Origin: Martelella mediterranea DSM 17316
Lineage (GTDB): Bacteria; Pseudomonadota; Alphaproteobacteria; Rhizobiales; Rhizobiaceae
DNA: 64,000 nt
Assembly (NCBI RefSeq): GCF_002043005.1
Contig: NZ_CP020330.1
Location: 3,180,001-3,244,000, forward strand
Reading direction: 5' to 3'
In this document: positions 23,994 to 33,742 of the stretch, piece after piece
How positions within the stretch are numbered: the first letter of the stretch is position 1
How the letters are laid out: each line of letters begins with the position of its first letter
The notes under the pieces: generated by a model
The model's input: only the letters and a program-made list of their open reading frames with translations
Told to the model about the DNA's origin: nothing
Databases searched by the model: none
Translations under genes and position numbers: made by a program

Positions 23994-25811
23994 ATGCGCT
24001 TTCTTGCTACTCTCCTCCTCTCCGCGGCTCTTTCTGGCGCGGCCGCAGCCGAACCCGTTCACGGCATCGCCATGCATGGCGAACCCGCCCTGCCCGCGGA
24101 TTATCTGCATTTCAGCTACGTTAATCCCGATGTCAAGAAGGGCGGCGCGATCACCTATGGCGTGGTCGGATCGTTCGATGCGCTGAACCCCTTCGTGCTG
24201 AAGGGCATGCGTTCCTCCGCCCGGGGGCTTTGGGACGAGGTGCTGGGTAATCTGGTGATCGAGCCGCTGATGCAGCGCTCGCGCGACGAGCCGTTCACGC
24301 TTTACGGCCTGCTCGCCGAAAGCGCGGAGTGGGACGACGACCGCAGCTATGTCCAGTTCAACATGAACCCGGATGCGAAGTGGTCGGACGGCGAACCGGT
24401 GACCGCCGATGATGTGATCTTCACCTTCAACCTTTTGAAGGACAAGGGCCGCCCGCCCTATAACCGCCGTCTCAATCTGGTCGACAAGATGGAAAAGGTC
24501 GGCGACAACAGCGTGAAATTCACCTTCAACGCCGATGCCAACCGCGAAACGCCGCTGATCTTCGCGCTGATGCCGGTTCTGCCGCAGCATGCGATCGATC
24601 CTGAAACCTTCGACACCGACACAATGACGACGCCGGTCGGCTCCGGCCCCTACGCCATTACCAAGGTGGAGCCCGGCCAACGGATCGTCTACGAGCGCCG
24701 CGACGATTACTGGGGCAAGGACACGCCTTCGATGGTGGGCTTTGCCAATTACGACACTGTCACGATCGACTACTATCTCCAGGATTCGACCCTGTTCGAG
24801 GCCTTCAAGAAGGGCGCGGTCGATGTCTATCTCGATGACGACCCCAGCCATTGGGCCCGCGCCTATGATTTTCCGGCCGCCAGTGAGGGCAAGGTGGTGA
24901 AGGATGAGTTCCACCCCAAGACGCCGACCGGCATGCAGGGCTTCGTGTTCAACACCCGCCGGCCAAAATTCGAGGATGCCCGGGTCCGCAAGGCGCTGTC
25001 CGACGTGTTCGATTTCGAATGGGTCAACAAGACGCTGTTCAACAATGCCTATCAGCGCACGCAGAGCTACTGGCAGAACTCCGCGCTCGGCGCCTATGGC
25101 AATCCGGCAAGCGAAGCCGAACGCGAACTGCTCGGCGACGCGATCGACGTGATCGATCCGGCGATACTTGCCGGCGACTACGCCATGCCGGTGACCGACG
25201 GGTCCGGGGCCGACCGCAAGGTGCTGGCGGCCGCCGTCAAGCTGCTTGGCGAGGCCGGTTACAGGATCGCGAACGGCAAGATGACCGGAACGGACGGCAA
25301 GCCGCTCGCCTTCGAGATCATGACCACCAATGAGGGCCAGGAGAAGCTGGCGCTTGCCTACCAGCACACGCTGAACCTGATCGGCGTCGCTCTCTCGATC
25401 CGCACCGTCGATGACGCCCAGTACCAGAAGCGGCTCAACACCTTCGATTACGACATGATCGTGCTGCTGGCGCCGGGCTTCTGGTATCAGTCATCGCTGT
25501 CGCCGGGCGCGGAACAGATCTGGCGCTGGGACAGCCGCTCGCGCGATGTCGAGGGCACGTTCAACTTCGCCGGCGTCGCCAGCGCCGATGTCGACCGGAT
25601 GATCAATGACATGCTGGAGGCCCGCTCGACCGACCATTTCACCGATTCCGTCCGCGCCTTCGACAGGCTTCTGGTCAACGGCCATTACATGCTGCCGCTC
25701 TATCACCGCGAGGGCCAGTGGGTGGCGCGCTGGGCGACGATTGAACATCCGGACGAAACACCTATCTACGGCTATCAGCTTCCCACCTGGTGGGACCAGA
25801 CCGCGCAGTGA
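23994..25811 (+). CDS. extracellular solute-binding protein family 5 (YejA-like)
   Basis: Product of 605 residues from the ATG that begins a clean signal peptide (residues 1-19, ending Ala-Ala-Ala). The blocks KKGGAITYGVVGSFDALNPF, YVQFNMNPDAKWSDG and TPVGSGPY mark a large oligopeptide-binding protein of the YejA/microcin C type. No permease or ATPase gene is adjacent, so it is an orphan here and must work with a transporter coded elsewhere. An in-frame ATG at 23973 would add seven polar residues. Confidence 0.85.
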   Translation: MRFLATLLLSAALSGAAAAEPVHGIAMHGEPALPADYLHFSYVNPDVKKGGAITYGVVGSFDALNPFVLKGMRSSARGLWDEVLGNLVIEPLMQRSRDEPFTLYGLLAESAEWDDDRSYVQFNMNPDAKWSDGEPVTADDVIFTFNLLKDKGRPPYNRRLNLVDKMEKVGDNSVKFTFNADANRETPLIFALMPVLPQHAIDPETFDTDTMTTPVGSGPYAITKVEPGQRIVYERRDDYWGKDTPSMVGFANYDTVTIDYYLQDSTLFEAFKKGAVDVYLDDDPSHWARAYDFPAASEGKVVKDEFHPKTPTGMQGFVFNTRRPKFEDARVRKALSDVFDFEWVNKTLFNNAYQRTQSYWQNSALGAYGNPASEAERELLGDAIDVIDPAILAGDYAMPVTDGSGADRKVLAAAVKLLGEAGYRIANGKMTGTDGKPLAFEIMTTNEGQEKLALAYQHTLNLIGVALSIRTVDDAQYQKRLNTFDYDMIVLLAPGFWYQSSLSPGAEQIWRWDSRSRDVEGTFNFAGVASADVDRMINDMLEARSTDHFTDSVRAFDRLLVNGHYMLPLYHREGQWVARWATIEHPDETPIYGYQLPTWWDQTAQ

Positions 25812-25846
25812 GGCTTTCGGTTGTTGGACGCTTGTCCTCCCCTCTT

Positions 25847-25933
25847 GCGTCATGCTCGAGCTTGACCCGAGCATCCAGGCCACACGGAGAACGTTGCCTG
25901 GTCCCTCGGGTCAAGCCCGCGAGGGTGACACTG
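25847..25933. repeat. palindromic repeat, family B copy 1
   Basis: Left arm GCGTCATGCTCGAGCTTGAC with its inverted partner CCGAGCATCC, and right arm CCTCGGGTCAAGCCCGCGAGG, around a CCAGGC...GCCTGG pair. Same layout as copies at 33570, 40368 and 44783. Confidence 0.75.
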
Positions 25934-25994
25934 AGAGGACGTGAAACAGGGGAAGCCGTGCCCCGCCATACCGCACTCTAAAGAAAGGAACGGC

Positions 25995-26639
25995 ATGTCT
26001 ACCGTCACAGTCGATGCCATTATCGATGTTGTCTGCCCATGGTGCTACCTCGGCAAGGCGCGTCTCGACAAGGCGATCAAGTCGCTGCCCGAAAATGTCG
26101 AGGTCGCCGTGCAATGGCGTCCGTTCGAGCTTGATCCGACCGTGCCGCCGGAAGGCGTGGACAATCAGGCGATGCTCGCCGAAAAGCTCGGCAGCGCCGA
26201 GCGGCGCGACGAGATGCATGCCCAGATAACGGCGCTCGGCAAGGAACTCGGTATCGCCTTCCATTTCGACCGGATTCTGGTGCGCCCCAACACGCTCGAC
26301 GCCCATCGCCTGCTGCTCTGGGCCCATACCGAGAGCATCGCCATGCAGAACGCGGTCGTCGGCCGACTCTACCGCGCCAATTTCGAGGAAGGCCGAAATA
26401 TCGGCGACCACAAGGTGCTGGCGGATATCGCCGCCGAGGCCGGCATGGACCGCGAAATGGTGGCCAAGCTGCTTGAAAGCGATGCCGACACGGAGATGGT
26501 GCGTGGCGAAATCGCCAATGCCCAGCAGATGGGCGTCACCGGCGTGCCGTTCTTCGTGTTCAACGGCAAATATGCCGTCAGCGGCGCGCAGCCGGTCGAG
26601 GTGATGCAGCAGGCGCTGACGCAGCTTGCCGCCGCCTGA
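25995..26639 (+). CDS. DsbA-family (FrnE-like) oxidoreductase
   Basis: Product of 214 residues without a signal peptide. The thioredoxin-fold CxxC is CPWC at residues 14-17, and [21 protein letters not shown] near residue 180 holds the cis-Pro loop. This matches cytosolic FrnE/2-hydroxychromene-2-carboxylate isomerase-like proteins of the DsbA superfamily, thought to handle disulfides under oxidative stress. AAGGA lies before the ATG. Its last 14 nt overlap the proposed TTG start of the next gene. Confidence 0.88.
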   Translation: MSTVTVDAIIDVVCPWCYLGKARLDKAIKSLPENVEVAVQWRPFELDPTVPPEGVDNQAMLAEKLGSAERRDEMHAQITALGKELGIAFHFDRILVRPNTLDAHRLLLWAHTESIAMQNAVVGRLYRANFEEGRNIGDHKVLADIAAEAGMDREMVAKLLESDADTEMVRGEIANAQQMGVTGVPFFVFNGKYAVSGAQPVEVMQQALTQLAAA

Positions 26640-27540
26640 CCCGCGTTTGAAAGCCTTTCGGGAAATCGTCAAGGCCCGGCTGCCGGTCACCCCGGCGCCG
26701 GGCCTTCCGTCGCTCCGGCTTCACCTGGCCAACGAGAAAAGCGGGCTGGGGCGCTTGCTAGCCGAGCTCGACAACGGCTTCTCGCCCTATTGGGCGCATG
26801 TCTGGGCCGGCGGGCTGGCGCTGGCGCATCATATCGAAACGGAGCCGGATTGCGTCCGTGGCCGGACCGTGATTGACTACGGAACCGGGTCGGGCCTCGT
26901 CGCGATCGCGGCGGCGAAAGCTGGCGCGGGCGCGGTGATCGCCTGCGATATCGATCCGCTGGCGCTGGAGGCCGCTTCGATGAATGCCGCGCTCAACGGC
27001 GTTGCGATCACGCCGCGACTTATAGAACGGGGATGGGACGGCTCTGCTCTCTCCGAGAACCTCAAGGCGATCGCATTCGGCTTTTCCGCACAGCCCCCAG
27101 ATCTTCTCGCCCCGGAAGGAAGAGATGTCGCGAAAGCGACAGAGAGGGGGGAGTCTATCACCGCGAACGCCCTCACGAGACGAGATGCCGCGCCACCCTC
27201 ACTGCCCCTTTCGGGGCATCTCTCCCGCCAGCGGGAGAGAATAGTGGGAGCAAGCGGCAACGCCCAATGCAGTTCCCATGCCGCGAACCCGGAGCCCGCA
27301 GTCGTGCTGGCAGGCGATGTGCTCTACGATGCCGGAACCGCCGAGCGAACCCTTGCCACCCTGGACGCGTTCGCCGAAACAGGAGCGGATATCCTGATCG
27401 GCGATCCCTTCCGTGCGCATCTGCCGCAACGGCACCTGGCGCTTGTCGCGCGCTACGAAGTCGCCGATTTCGCCTCGGGCGGCAAAGCGGCGACGGCCGG
27501 CGTTTTCAGGCTGCGGCGAGTTTCGACAGCTTGTTCATGA
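26626..27540 (+). CDS. class I SAM-dependent methyltransferase (EtfB lysine methyltransferase-like) with in-frame repeat insertion
   Basis: Product of 304 residues from a TTG start; normal relatives have about 215-220. The halves fit protein-lysine methyltransferases of the EtfB/PrmA-like group: [20 protein letters not shown] (SAM motif I), [11 protein letters not shown] (motif II) and, far downstream, [10 protein letters not shown] and ILIGDPFR. Between them about 85 residues (roughly 137-222) are coded by a family A palindromic repeat and its edges, without breaking the frame. Whether the protein still folds is unknown. The end overlaps the convergent mfd gene by 35 nt. Confidence 0.75.
   Translation: MPPPDPRLKAFREIVKARLPVTPAPGLPSLRLHLANEKSGLGRLLAELDNGFSPYWAHVWAGGLALAHHIETEPDCVRGRTVIDYGTGSGLVAIAAAKAGAGAVIACDIDPLALEAASMNAALNGVAITPRLIERGWDGSALSENLKAIAFGFSAQPPDLLAPEGRDVAKATERGESITANALTRRDAAPPSLPLSGHLSRQRERIVGASGNAQCSSHAANPEPAVVLAGDVLYDAGTAERTLATLDAFAETGADILIGDPFRAHLPQRHLALVARYEVADFASGGKAATAGVFRLRRVSTACS
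27087..27264. repeat. palindromic repeat, family A copy 3, inside a coding sequence
   Basis: These 178 nt align over their full length, without net gap, to 8590-8767. Shared blocks include TCTTCTCGCCCCGGA, GAGAGATG/AGAGATGTCGCGA, CCCCTTTCGGGGCATCTC and CCGCCAGCGGGAGAGA. The outer arms (27040-27086 and after 27264) are only partly recognisable, so the insertion is older or truncated compared with copy 2. Confidence 0.85.
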
Positions 27541-30500
27541 TGATCGCCGCCTGGCCAAGGCGCTTGTCGGGCGTCGGCAGGTCGCGGTTGAAATAGATGC
27601 TGTGGTCGGGGCGAATCTTGGCCGAAACGCTGTTTTCGGCGATGAACTGCACGAGGCCGGCAGGGTTGGGGAATTCGCGGTTGCGGAATTGCACCACGAT
27701 CCCCTTTGGCCCGGCATCGAGCTTTTCGACATTTGCAATCCGGCAAAGCGACTTGATGAACACCACCTTCAGGAGCGACTGCACTTCTTCCGGCATCGGC
27801 CCGAAGCGGTCGATCAGCTCCGCGCCGAAGCCGTCGATATCGGTCGCATCCGTCAGTTCGCCGAGCCTGCGATAGAGCCCCATGCGCAGGTTGAGATCCG
27901 GAACATAGCTTTCCGGGATCATCACCGATGTGCCGAGCGCGATCTGTGGCGACCAGTCGGAGCCGCCGGCATCCTCGTCGCCCTTGGCCTCGGCCACCGC
28001 CTCTTCCAGCATCTGCTGGTAGAGTTCGAAGCCGACTTCCTTGATATGGCCGGACTGTTCCTCGCCAAGCAGGTTGCCAGCGCCGCGAATATCGAGGTCA
28101 TGGCTTGCAAGCTGGAAGCCCGCGCCAAGCGTATCGAGCGATTGCAGCACCTTCAGCCGGCGGTCGGCGGTATCGGTCAGCCGCTTGTTGACCGGCAGCG
28201 TGAACACAGCGAAGGCCCGCGTCTTGGAGCGCCCCACGCGCCCGCGCAACTGATAGAGCTGGGCGAGGCCGAACATGTCGGCGCGGTGGACGATCAGCGT
28301 GTTTGCGGTTGGCACGTCGAGGCCGGATTCCACGATCGTGGTCGACAGCAGCACGTCATACTTGCCGTCATAAAAGGCATTCATGATGTCTTCGAGCTGG
28401 CCCGCCGCCATCTGGCCGTGGGCAACCGCCACCTTCAGTTCCGGCACTTCCGCTTGAAGAAAGGCCTCGACCTCCGAAAGATCGGAAAGGCGCGGGCAGA
28501 CATAGAAACTCTGGCCGCCGCGGAAATGCTCGCGCATCAGCGTTTCGCGGATCACCAGCGGATCGAAGGGCGAGATGAAGGTGCGCACCGCCATCCGGTC
28601 GACCGGCGGCGTGGTGATCAGCGACAATTCGCGCACGCCGGTCATGGCGAGCTGCAGCGTGCGCGGGATCGGCGTTGCCGAGAGCGTGAGCACGTGAACG
28701 TCGCTCTTCAGCTCCTTCAGCCGCTCCTTGTGCTTGACCCCGAAATGCTGCTCCTCGTCGATGATCAGCAGGCCGAGATTGGCGAACTTGATCGAGGCGC
28801 CGAGCAACGCGTGGGTGCCGATCACGACATCGAGCTTGCCCTCGGCAAGATCCTTCTTGGTCTGCGCCAGTTCCTTGGCGGGAACCAGACGCGATGCCTG
28901 CGCCACCTTGATCGGCAGGCCACGGAAGCGCTCGGCAAAGGTCTTGTAATGCTGGCGCGCCAGAAGCGTGGTCGGCACCACCACGGCGACCTGAACCCCG
29001 TTCATGGCCGCAAGGAAGGCGGCGCGCAGAGCCACTTCGGTCTTGCCGAAGCCGACATCGCCGCAGATCAGCCGATCCATCGGCCGGCCGAGGCCGAGAT
29101 CGCCGCGCACCGATTCGATCGCGTTGAACTGATCCTCGGTTTCCTCATAGGGGAAGCGGGCGGCGAACTCGTCATAAAGCCCCTCCTCCGTCGCCAGCAC
29201 CGGCGCGAAACGCGTGGCGCGCTTGGCGGCGATGGCGATCAGCTCGTCGGCCATGTCGAGCAGGCGCTTCTTCAGCCGCGCCTTCTTGGCCTGCCAGGCC
29301 CCGCCGCCCAGCCGGTCGAGCGTCGCCTCGGCGGCATCCGAGCCATAGCGCGATAGGAGTTCGATGTTTTCGACGGGCAGGAACAGCTTGGCGTCGTCGG
29401 CATATTGCAGTTCCAGGCAATCGCGCGGCGCGCCCGCCGCCTCGATGGTTCTGAGGCCGATAAAGCGGCCGATGCCGTGCTCGGCGTGAACCACCAGCGA
29501 ACCCTCATCGAGCCCGGAAACCTCCGCAATGAAATCGCTCGCCTTGCGGCGGCGGCGGTTCTTGCGGATCAGGCGATCGCCGAGAATATCCTGTTCGCCG
29601 ATGACGAACAGATCGCCGGTCTCAAACCCGCCCTCAAGGCTCATCACCGCGCTGGCCGCTTCGCCCCGCCCAAGCTTTTCGACCTCGGCCAGAGCGCCGA
29701 TCGGCTTGATCTTCTCTAGCCCGTGCTCCTTCAGCACCTGCAGCAGCCGGTCGAGCGAGCCTTCCGACCAGCCGGTGATCAGCACCTTGCCGCCGCCAGC
29801 GCGCTTGTCGGCGATATGGCGCACCGCCTGTTCGAACACATTGGTGCGGGCGTCGTCATCGCGCGCCTTGGCCTCGGACGCCCAGCGCGGGCCGGCATGG
29901 GCCTCAAGCGAAATCACCGGCTTCCCGACGCTGGAAGCCTCGTTGAAGGGCGACAGCCTGATTGACCGGACGGCATCGAGGCCGGCCGAAAACGCCGTGT
30001 CGTCGAGATAGAGCGTATCCGGCGGCACGGGCTTGTAGGGCGCGCCGCCGCGCGCGCCGTCCATATTGGTGCGTCGGGCCTGATAATAGTCCTCGATCAG
30101 CGCGGATCGTTCGGCGGCGGCCTCGCGGGCGGCGTGATCGACGACGACGCTGAAGCCGCCGAGATAGTCGAACATGGTTTCCAGCCGCTCATAGAACAGC
30201 GGCAGCCAGTGCTCCATGCCGGCATAGCGCCGTCCTTCGGAGACCGCCTGATAGAGCGCATCGTCGCGGGTGGCAGCGCCGAACATGGAGAGGTAATTCT
30301 TGCGGAATCGGGCGATATTGTCATCGCCGAGCGTCACCTCGCTCATGGCGTTGAGCTCGAGCGACTTGACCGTGCCGATGGTGCGCTGGCTTGCGGCATC
30401 GAAGGCGCGGATGGTTTCCAGCGTATCGCCAAAGAAATCGAGCCGCACGCCGTTTTCCGCGCCCGGGACGAACACGTCCAGTATGCCGCCGCGCACCGCA

Positions 30501-30997
30501 TATTCGCCGACGGCGCGTACGGTCGGCACCCGCTCGAAGCCGGCATCGGCTAGGCGATGGACGATCTGGTCCATGTCGATGACCTGCCCGGCGCGGGCGG
30601 AAAAGCCGAGCGAGGCCACGATCTCGCGCGGCGGCAGCTTCTGCAGCATCGCGTTGACGGTGACGAGAATGATTGCCGGATGCGGCTTTTGCGCATGGGC
30701 GACAAGGCCGGCAAGCGCCGAGAGCCGGCGCGCCTCGGTATCGGCCCCGGGCGAAACCCGGTCATAGGGCAAGCAGTCCCAGGCAGGCAGGGTGAGCACC
30801 GGAATATCGGGGGCCACGAAACCGAGCATCTGCTCGAAATCGGCAATCCGCTGGCCGTCGGAGAGCACATAGGCGACCGATTGCCCGGCTCGCGCCATTT
30901 CGGCCAGCACCAGCGGTTCCGTGCCCGGCACGGCATTGGCGATGGTCACCGCGCCGCTCAGGCTTTCGAGTTTCTTCGGGTTGAATCCGGAAATCAT
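27506..30997 (-). CDS. mfd: transcription-repair coupling factor
   Basis: Product of 1163 residues. UvrB-homology region at the N-terminus ([23 protein letters not shown]), CarD-like RNA polymerase interaction domain near residue 500, and RecG-like translocase motor with Walker [18 protein letters not shown] and LRGRVGRS motifs, then a C-terminal TRCF domain. It removes stalled RNA polymerase and recruits UvrA, which is also coded in this window. It lies 14 nt after sdhE in the same operon and overlaps the end of the convergent methyltransferase gene. Confidence 0.97.
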   Translation of the reverse strand: MISGFNPKKLESLSGAVTIANAVPGTEPLVLAEMARAGQSVAYVLSDGQRIADFEQMLGFVAPDIPVLTLPAWDCLPYDRVSPGADTEARRLSALAGLVAHAQKPHPAIILVTVNAMLQKLPPREIVASLGFSARAGQVIDMDQIVHRLADAGFERVPTVRAVGEYAVRGGILDVFVPGAENGVRLDFFGDTLETIRAFDAASQRTIGTVKSLELNAMSEVTLGDDNIARFRKNYLSMFGAATRDDALYQAVSEGRRYAGMEHWLPLFYERLETMFDYLGGFSVVVDHAAREAAAERSALIEDYYQARRTNMDGARGGAPYKPVPPDTLYLDDTAFSAGLDAVRSIRLSPFNEASSVGKPVISLEAHAGPRWASEAKARDDDARTNVFEQAVRHIADKRAGGGKVLITGWSEGSLDRLLQVLKEHGLEKIKPIGALAEVEKLGRGEAASAVMSLEGGFETGDLFVIGEQDILGDRLIRKNRRRRKASDFIAEVSGLDEGSLVVHAEHGIGRFIGLRTIEAAGAPRDCLELQYADDAKLFLPVENIELLSRYGSDAAEATLDRLGGGAWQAKKARLKKRLLDMADELIAIAAKRATRFAPVLATEEGLYDEFAARFPYEETEDQFNAIESVRGDLGLGRPMDRLICGDVGFGKTEVALRAAFLAAMNGVQVAVVVPTTLLARQHYKTFAERFRGLPIKVAQASRLVPAKELAQTKKDLAEGKLDVVIGTHALLGASIKFANLGLLIIDEEQHFGVKHKERLKELKSDVHVLTLSATPIPRTLQLAMTGVRELSLITTPPVDRMAVRTFISPFDPLVIRETLMREHFRGGQSFYVCPRLSDLSEVEAFLQAEVPELKVAVAHGQMAAGQLEDIMNAFYDGKYDVLLSTTIVESGLDVPTANTLIVHRADMFGLAQLYQLRGRVGRSKTRAFAVFTLPVNKRLTDTADRRLKVLQSLDTLGAGFQLASHDLDIRGAGNLLGEEQSGHIKEVGFELYQQMLEEAVAEAKGDEDAGGSDWSPQIALGTSVMIPESYVPDLNLRMGLYRRLGELTDATDIDGFGAELIDRFGPMPEEVQSLLKVVFIKSLCRIANVEKLDAGPKGIVVQFRNREFPNPAGLVQFIAENSVSAKIRPDHSIYFNRDLPTPDKRLGQAAIIMNKLSKLAAA

Positions 30998-31011
30998 GGT
31001 TTTCGCGCGTT

Positions 31012-31314
31012 TCAGGCGTTTTTCTCGACCGGATCGAAATCCGGCCGGTAGGCGGCGATGCTTTCAAACAGCTTCATGCGCAGATGTTCCGGCACGGGCG
31101 AAGCACCATTGATCCATGCGATCAGGTCGGCGTCTTCCTCGGCCATGATCGTCTCGAACTGGTCCAGCGTCGCATCGTCCATATCGGCGATATTGTCCTC
31201 GGCATACTGGCCGAGGATCAGGTCCATCTCGCGAATGCCGCGGTGCCACGCGCGAAACAGCATGCGCCGCCGCCGCGGGTCGAGGTCGGCGCTGGTGCGC
31301 TTCAAACCGGTCAT
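31012..31314 (-). CDS. sdhE: FAD assembly factor SdhE
   Basis: Product of 100 residues of the SdhE/DUF339 family, which promotes covalent flavinylation of succinate dehydrogenase. The conserved RGIRE motif appears in AWHRGIREMDLILGQYAE, followed by an acidic helical bundle. It is directly upstream of mfd and divergent from recG (92-nt gap), the order common in rhizobia. Confidence 0.93.
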   Translation of the reverse strand: MTGLKRTSADLDPRRRRMLFRAWHRGIREMDLILGQYAEDNIADMDDATLDQFETIMAEEDADLIAWINGASPVPEHLRMKLFESIAAYRPDFDPVEKNA

Positions 31315-31406
31315 TTCGATACCTTCTCTGTTGATTGGCCTCTATAGCGGCTCGTTTCGCGCTTGTCAGCCTTGCCAAAGCCGTTCAGCGGGTACATTTC
31401 AAAAAT

Positions 31407-33506
31407 ATGCGACCCGCCCTGCTCGATCCCCTGTTCGCTCCGGCCTCCTCGCTCGCGGGGATCGGGCCGAAACTTGCCAAGCTGCTGATGAAGCTGACGG
31501 GCAGCGAGGACGAGGCCCGCGTCATCGATCTCGTTTTCCATGCGCCGACATCGGTGATCGACCGGCGGCTGAAGCCGGGCATCGCGCATCTGCCCGAAGG
31601 CGCGATCGTGACGGTGGAAGGCCGCGTCGACCGCCACCAGCCCGCCCCTTCCCGCTCCAACGCGCCTTACCGGGTTTATCTCCACGACGAGACCGGCGAA
31701 CTGACGCTGACCTTCTTCCACGCCAAGGCCGACTGGCTGGAAAAATCGCTGCCCGTCGGCGAGACCGTGGTGGTGAGCGGGCGCGCCGAATGGTTCAACG
31801 GCCGCCCGACAATGGTGCATCCCGACTATATCGTGCCAGTCGAGAAAGCCGACACGCTGCCGACGGTGGAGCCGGTCTATCCGATGACGGCTGGCCTCTC
31901 GGCGAAAATCCTGCGCCGCTCGATCGAATCGGCGCTCGCGCGGGTTCCGGTGTTTCCCGAATGGATCGATCCCGCAATCGTCGCGAAACAGGGCTTTCCG
32001 ACGACCGACGAGGCGCTTACCGCCCTCCACAATCCCCGCGACGAGACCGATATCGAGCCGCAGGCCCCGGCGCGCCGCAGGCTGGCCTATGACGAATTTC
32101 TGGCCGGACAGCTTTCGCTATCGCTGGTCAGAAGCCGGATGCGCAAGGCCAGGGGCCGGCCGGTGCGCGCGACCGGCGTGCTGTCGGACAAGGTGCGCGC
32201 CGGCCTGCCCTTTCAACTCACGAAGGGCCAGCAGGAGGCCGTGACGGCGATCCTCGAGGACATGTCGCAGGAAACCCGGATGCTGCGCATGCTGCAGGGC
32301 GATGTCGGCTCCGGCAAGACCATTGTCGGCCTGCTCGCCATGCTTGCCGTGGTCGAGGATGGTGGACAAGCGGTGCTGATGGCGCCGACAGAAATCCTGG
32401 CGCGCCAGCATTATGAAGGCATCGCGGCGCTTGCCGAAAATGCCGGCGTCACCGTCAGCCTCTTGACCGGCAAGACCAAGGCCCGCGAGCGCAAGGAGAT
32501 CGAGGCTAAGATCGCCAGCGGCGAGGCAAAAATCGTGATCGGCACCCACGCATTGTTTCAGGACAATGTTGCCTATCACGATCTCAGGCTTGCGATCGTC
32601 GACGAACAGCACCGTTTCGGCGTCCACCAGCGGCTGCGGCTGACGGCCAAGGGCATGGCGCCGCATCTTCTGGTGATGTCGGCAACGCCGATACCGCGCA
32701 CGCTGGTGCTCGCCGCCTTCGGCGACATGGATGTCTCCAATCTCACCGAGAAACCGGCCGGGCGAAAGCCGATCCAGACCGTCACGATCCCGCTGGAACG
32801 GATCGGCGATATCGTCGGCCGGCTGCGCGATGCGCTGGCCCAAGGAAAAAAATCCTATTGGATATGCCCGCTGGTCGAGGAATCGGAGGCGGTCGAACTG
32901 ATGTCGGCCGAGGAGCGCTACGAAACGCTGGCAAAGGCGCTCGGCCCCGACAAGGTCGGCCTCATCCATGGCCGTATGTCATCCACCGACAAGGACGCGG
33001 CGATGGAGGCCTTCCGCTCGGGTGAGACTCGCCTGCTGGTTGCCACCACCGTGGTGGAAGTGGGCGTCGATGTGCCGGATGCCTCGATCATCGTGATCGA
33101 ACATGCCGAGCGCTTCGGCCTTGCCCAGCTTCACCAGTTGCGCGGGCGCGTCGGCCGCGGCGACGAGGCCTCCTCCTGCATCCTGCTCTACAAGGGACCG
33201 CTATCCGAAATGGGCCACGCCCGGCTCTCGGTGCTGCGCGAAAGCAATGACGGCTTCCGCATTGCCGAAGAGGACCTGAAACTGCGCGGCGAAGGCGAGC
33301 TTCTCGGCACCCGCCAGTCCGGCATACCGGGCTTTCGCTTCGGCAGCCTTGAGGCCCATGGCGACATCCTCGCCATCGCCCGCAAGGACGCCGGCTATAT
33401 CGTCAGCAAGGATCCGGGACTGCAGAGCGAACGGGGTGCTGCGCTCAGGACCCTGCTCTATCTGTTCCGCCGCGACGAGGCGATCCGCTATCTCAATGCG
33501 GGGTAG
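31407..33506 (+). CDS. recG: ATP-dependent DNA helicase RecG
   Basis: Product of 699 residues. N-terminal wedge/OB domain (LAGIGPKLAKLL at the start, TVEGRVDRH) followed by the SF2 motor with Walker [31 protein letters not shown] and the QLRGRVGRG motif VI. It reverses and rescues stalled replication forks. The ATG at 31407 matches the family start RPALLDPLF; the frame is open for 24 codons upstream without a better site. Confidence 0.96.
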   Translation: MRPALLDPLFAPASSLAGIGPKLAKLLMKLTGSEDEARVIDLVFHAPTSVIDRRLKPGIAHLPEGAIVTVEGRVDRHQPAPSRSNAPYRVYLHDETGELTLTFFHAKADWLEKSLPVGETVVVSGRAEWFNGRPTMVHPDYIVPVEKADTLPTVEPVYPMTAGLSAKILRRSIESALARVPVFPEWIDPAIVAKQGFPTTDEALTALHNPRDETDIEPQAPARRRLAYDEFLAGQLSLSLVRSRMRKARGRPVRATGVLSDKVRAGLPFQLTKGQQEAVTAILEDMSQETRMLRMLQGDVGSGKTIVGLLAMLAVVEDGGQAVLMAPTEILARQHYEGIAALAENAGVTVSLLTGKTKARERKEIEAKIASGEAKIVIGTHALFQDNVAYHDLRLAIVDEQHRFGVHQRLRLTAKGMAPHLLVMSATPIPRTLVLAAFGDMDVSNLTEKPAGRKPIQTVTIPLERIGDIVGRLRDALAQGKKSYWICPLVEESEAVELMSAEERYETLAKALGPDKVGLIHGRMSSTDKDAAMEAFRSGETRLLVATTVVEVGVDVPDASIIVIEHAERFGLAQLHQLRGRVGRGDEASSCILLYKGPLSEMGHARLSVLRESNDGFRIAEEDLKLRGEGELLGTRQSGIPGFRFGSLEAHGDILAIARKDAGYIVSKDPGLQSERGAALRTLLYLFRRDEAIRYLNAG

Positions 33507-33569
33507 CGCGGCCGACGGCTCGTTTGCCTGTGACCCCACAGCCTCTCCGACGGCACTCTCTCCTATCAG

Positions 33570-33660
33570 GCGTCACCCTCGGACTTGATCCGAGGGTCCA
33601 GGCGGCGTTCGCCGTGTCGCCTGGATGCTCGTGTCAAGCACGAGCATGACTCATGAGAGG
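33570..33660. repeat. palindromic repeat, family B copy 2
   Basis: Left hairpin from CGTCACCCTCGGACTTGATC / CCGAGGGT, central CCAGGCGGCG...CGCCTGG, right hairpin ATGCTCGTGTCAAGCACGAGCAT, then the tail GACTCATGAGAG. It lies between the convergent recG and the HerA-like gene. The rest of the 236-nt gap shows nothing else. Confidence 0.8.
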
Positions 33661-33742
33661 GTGTCGATTTCAGCAAGACGCCGCGACCGCACCAACGGCT
33701 ATCAGGGGAACGTGAAACAACGCGGGAGAAGCTCGCAGCACC

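Noticed and set aside
27413..29356. Long plus-strand frame opposite mfd
   Set aside because: Shadow of mfd; its sequence is rich in His, Arg and Gln, as is typical of reverse-frame translation.
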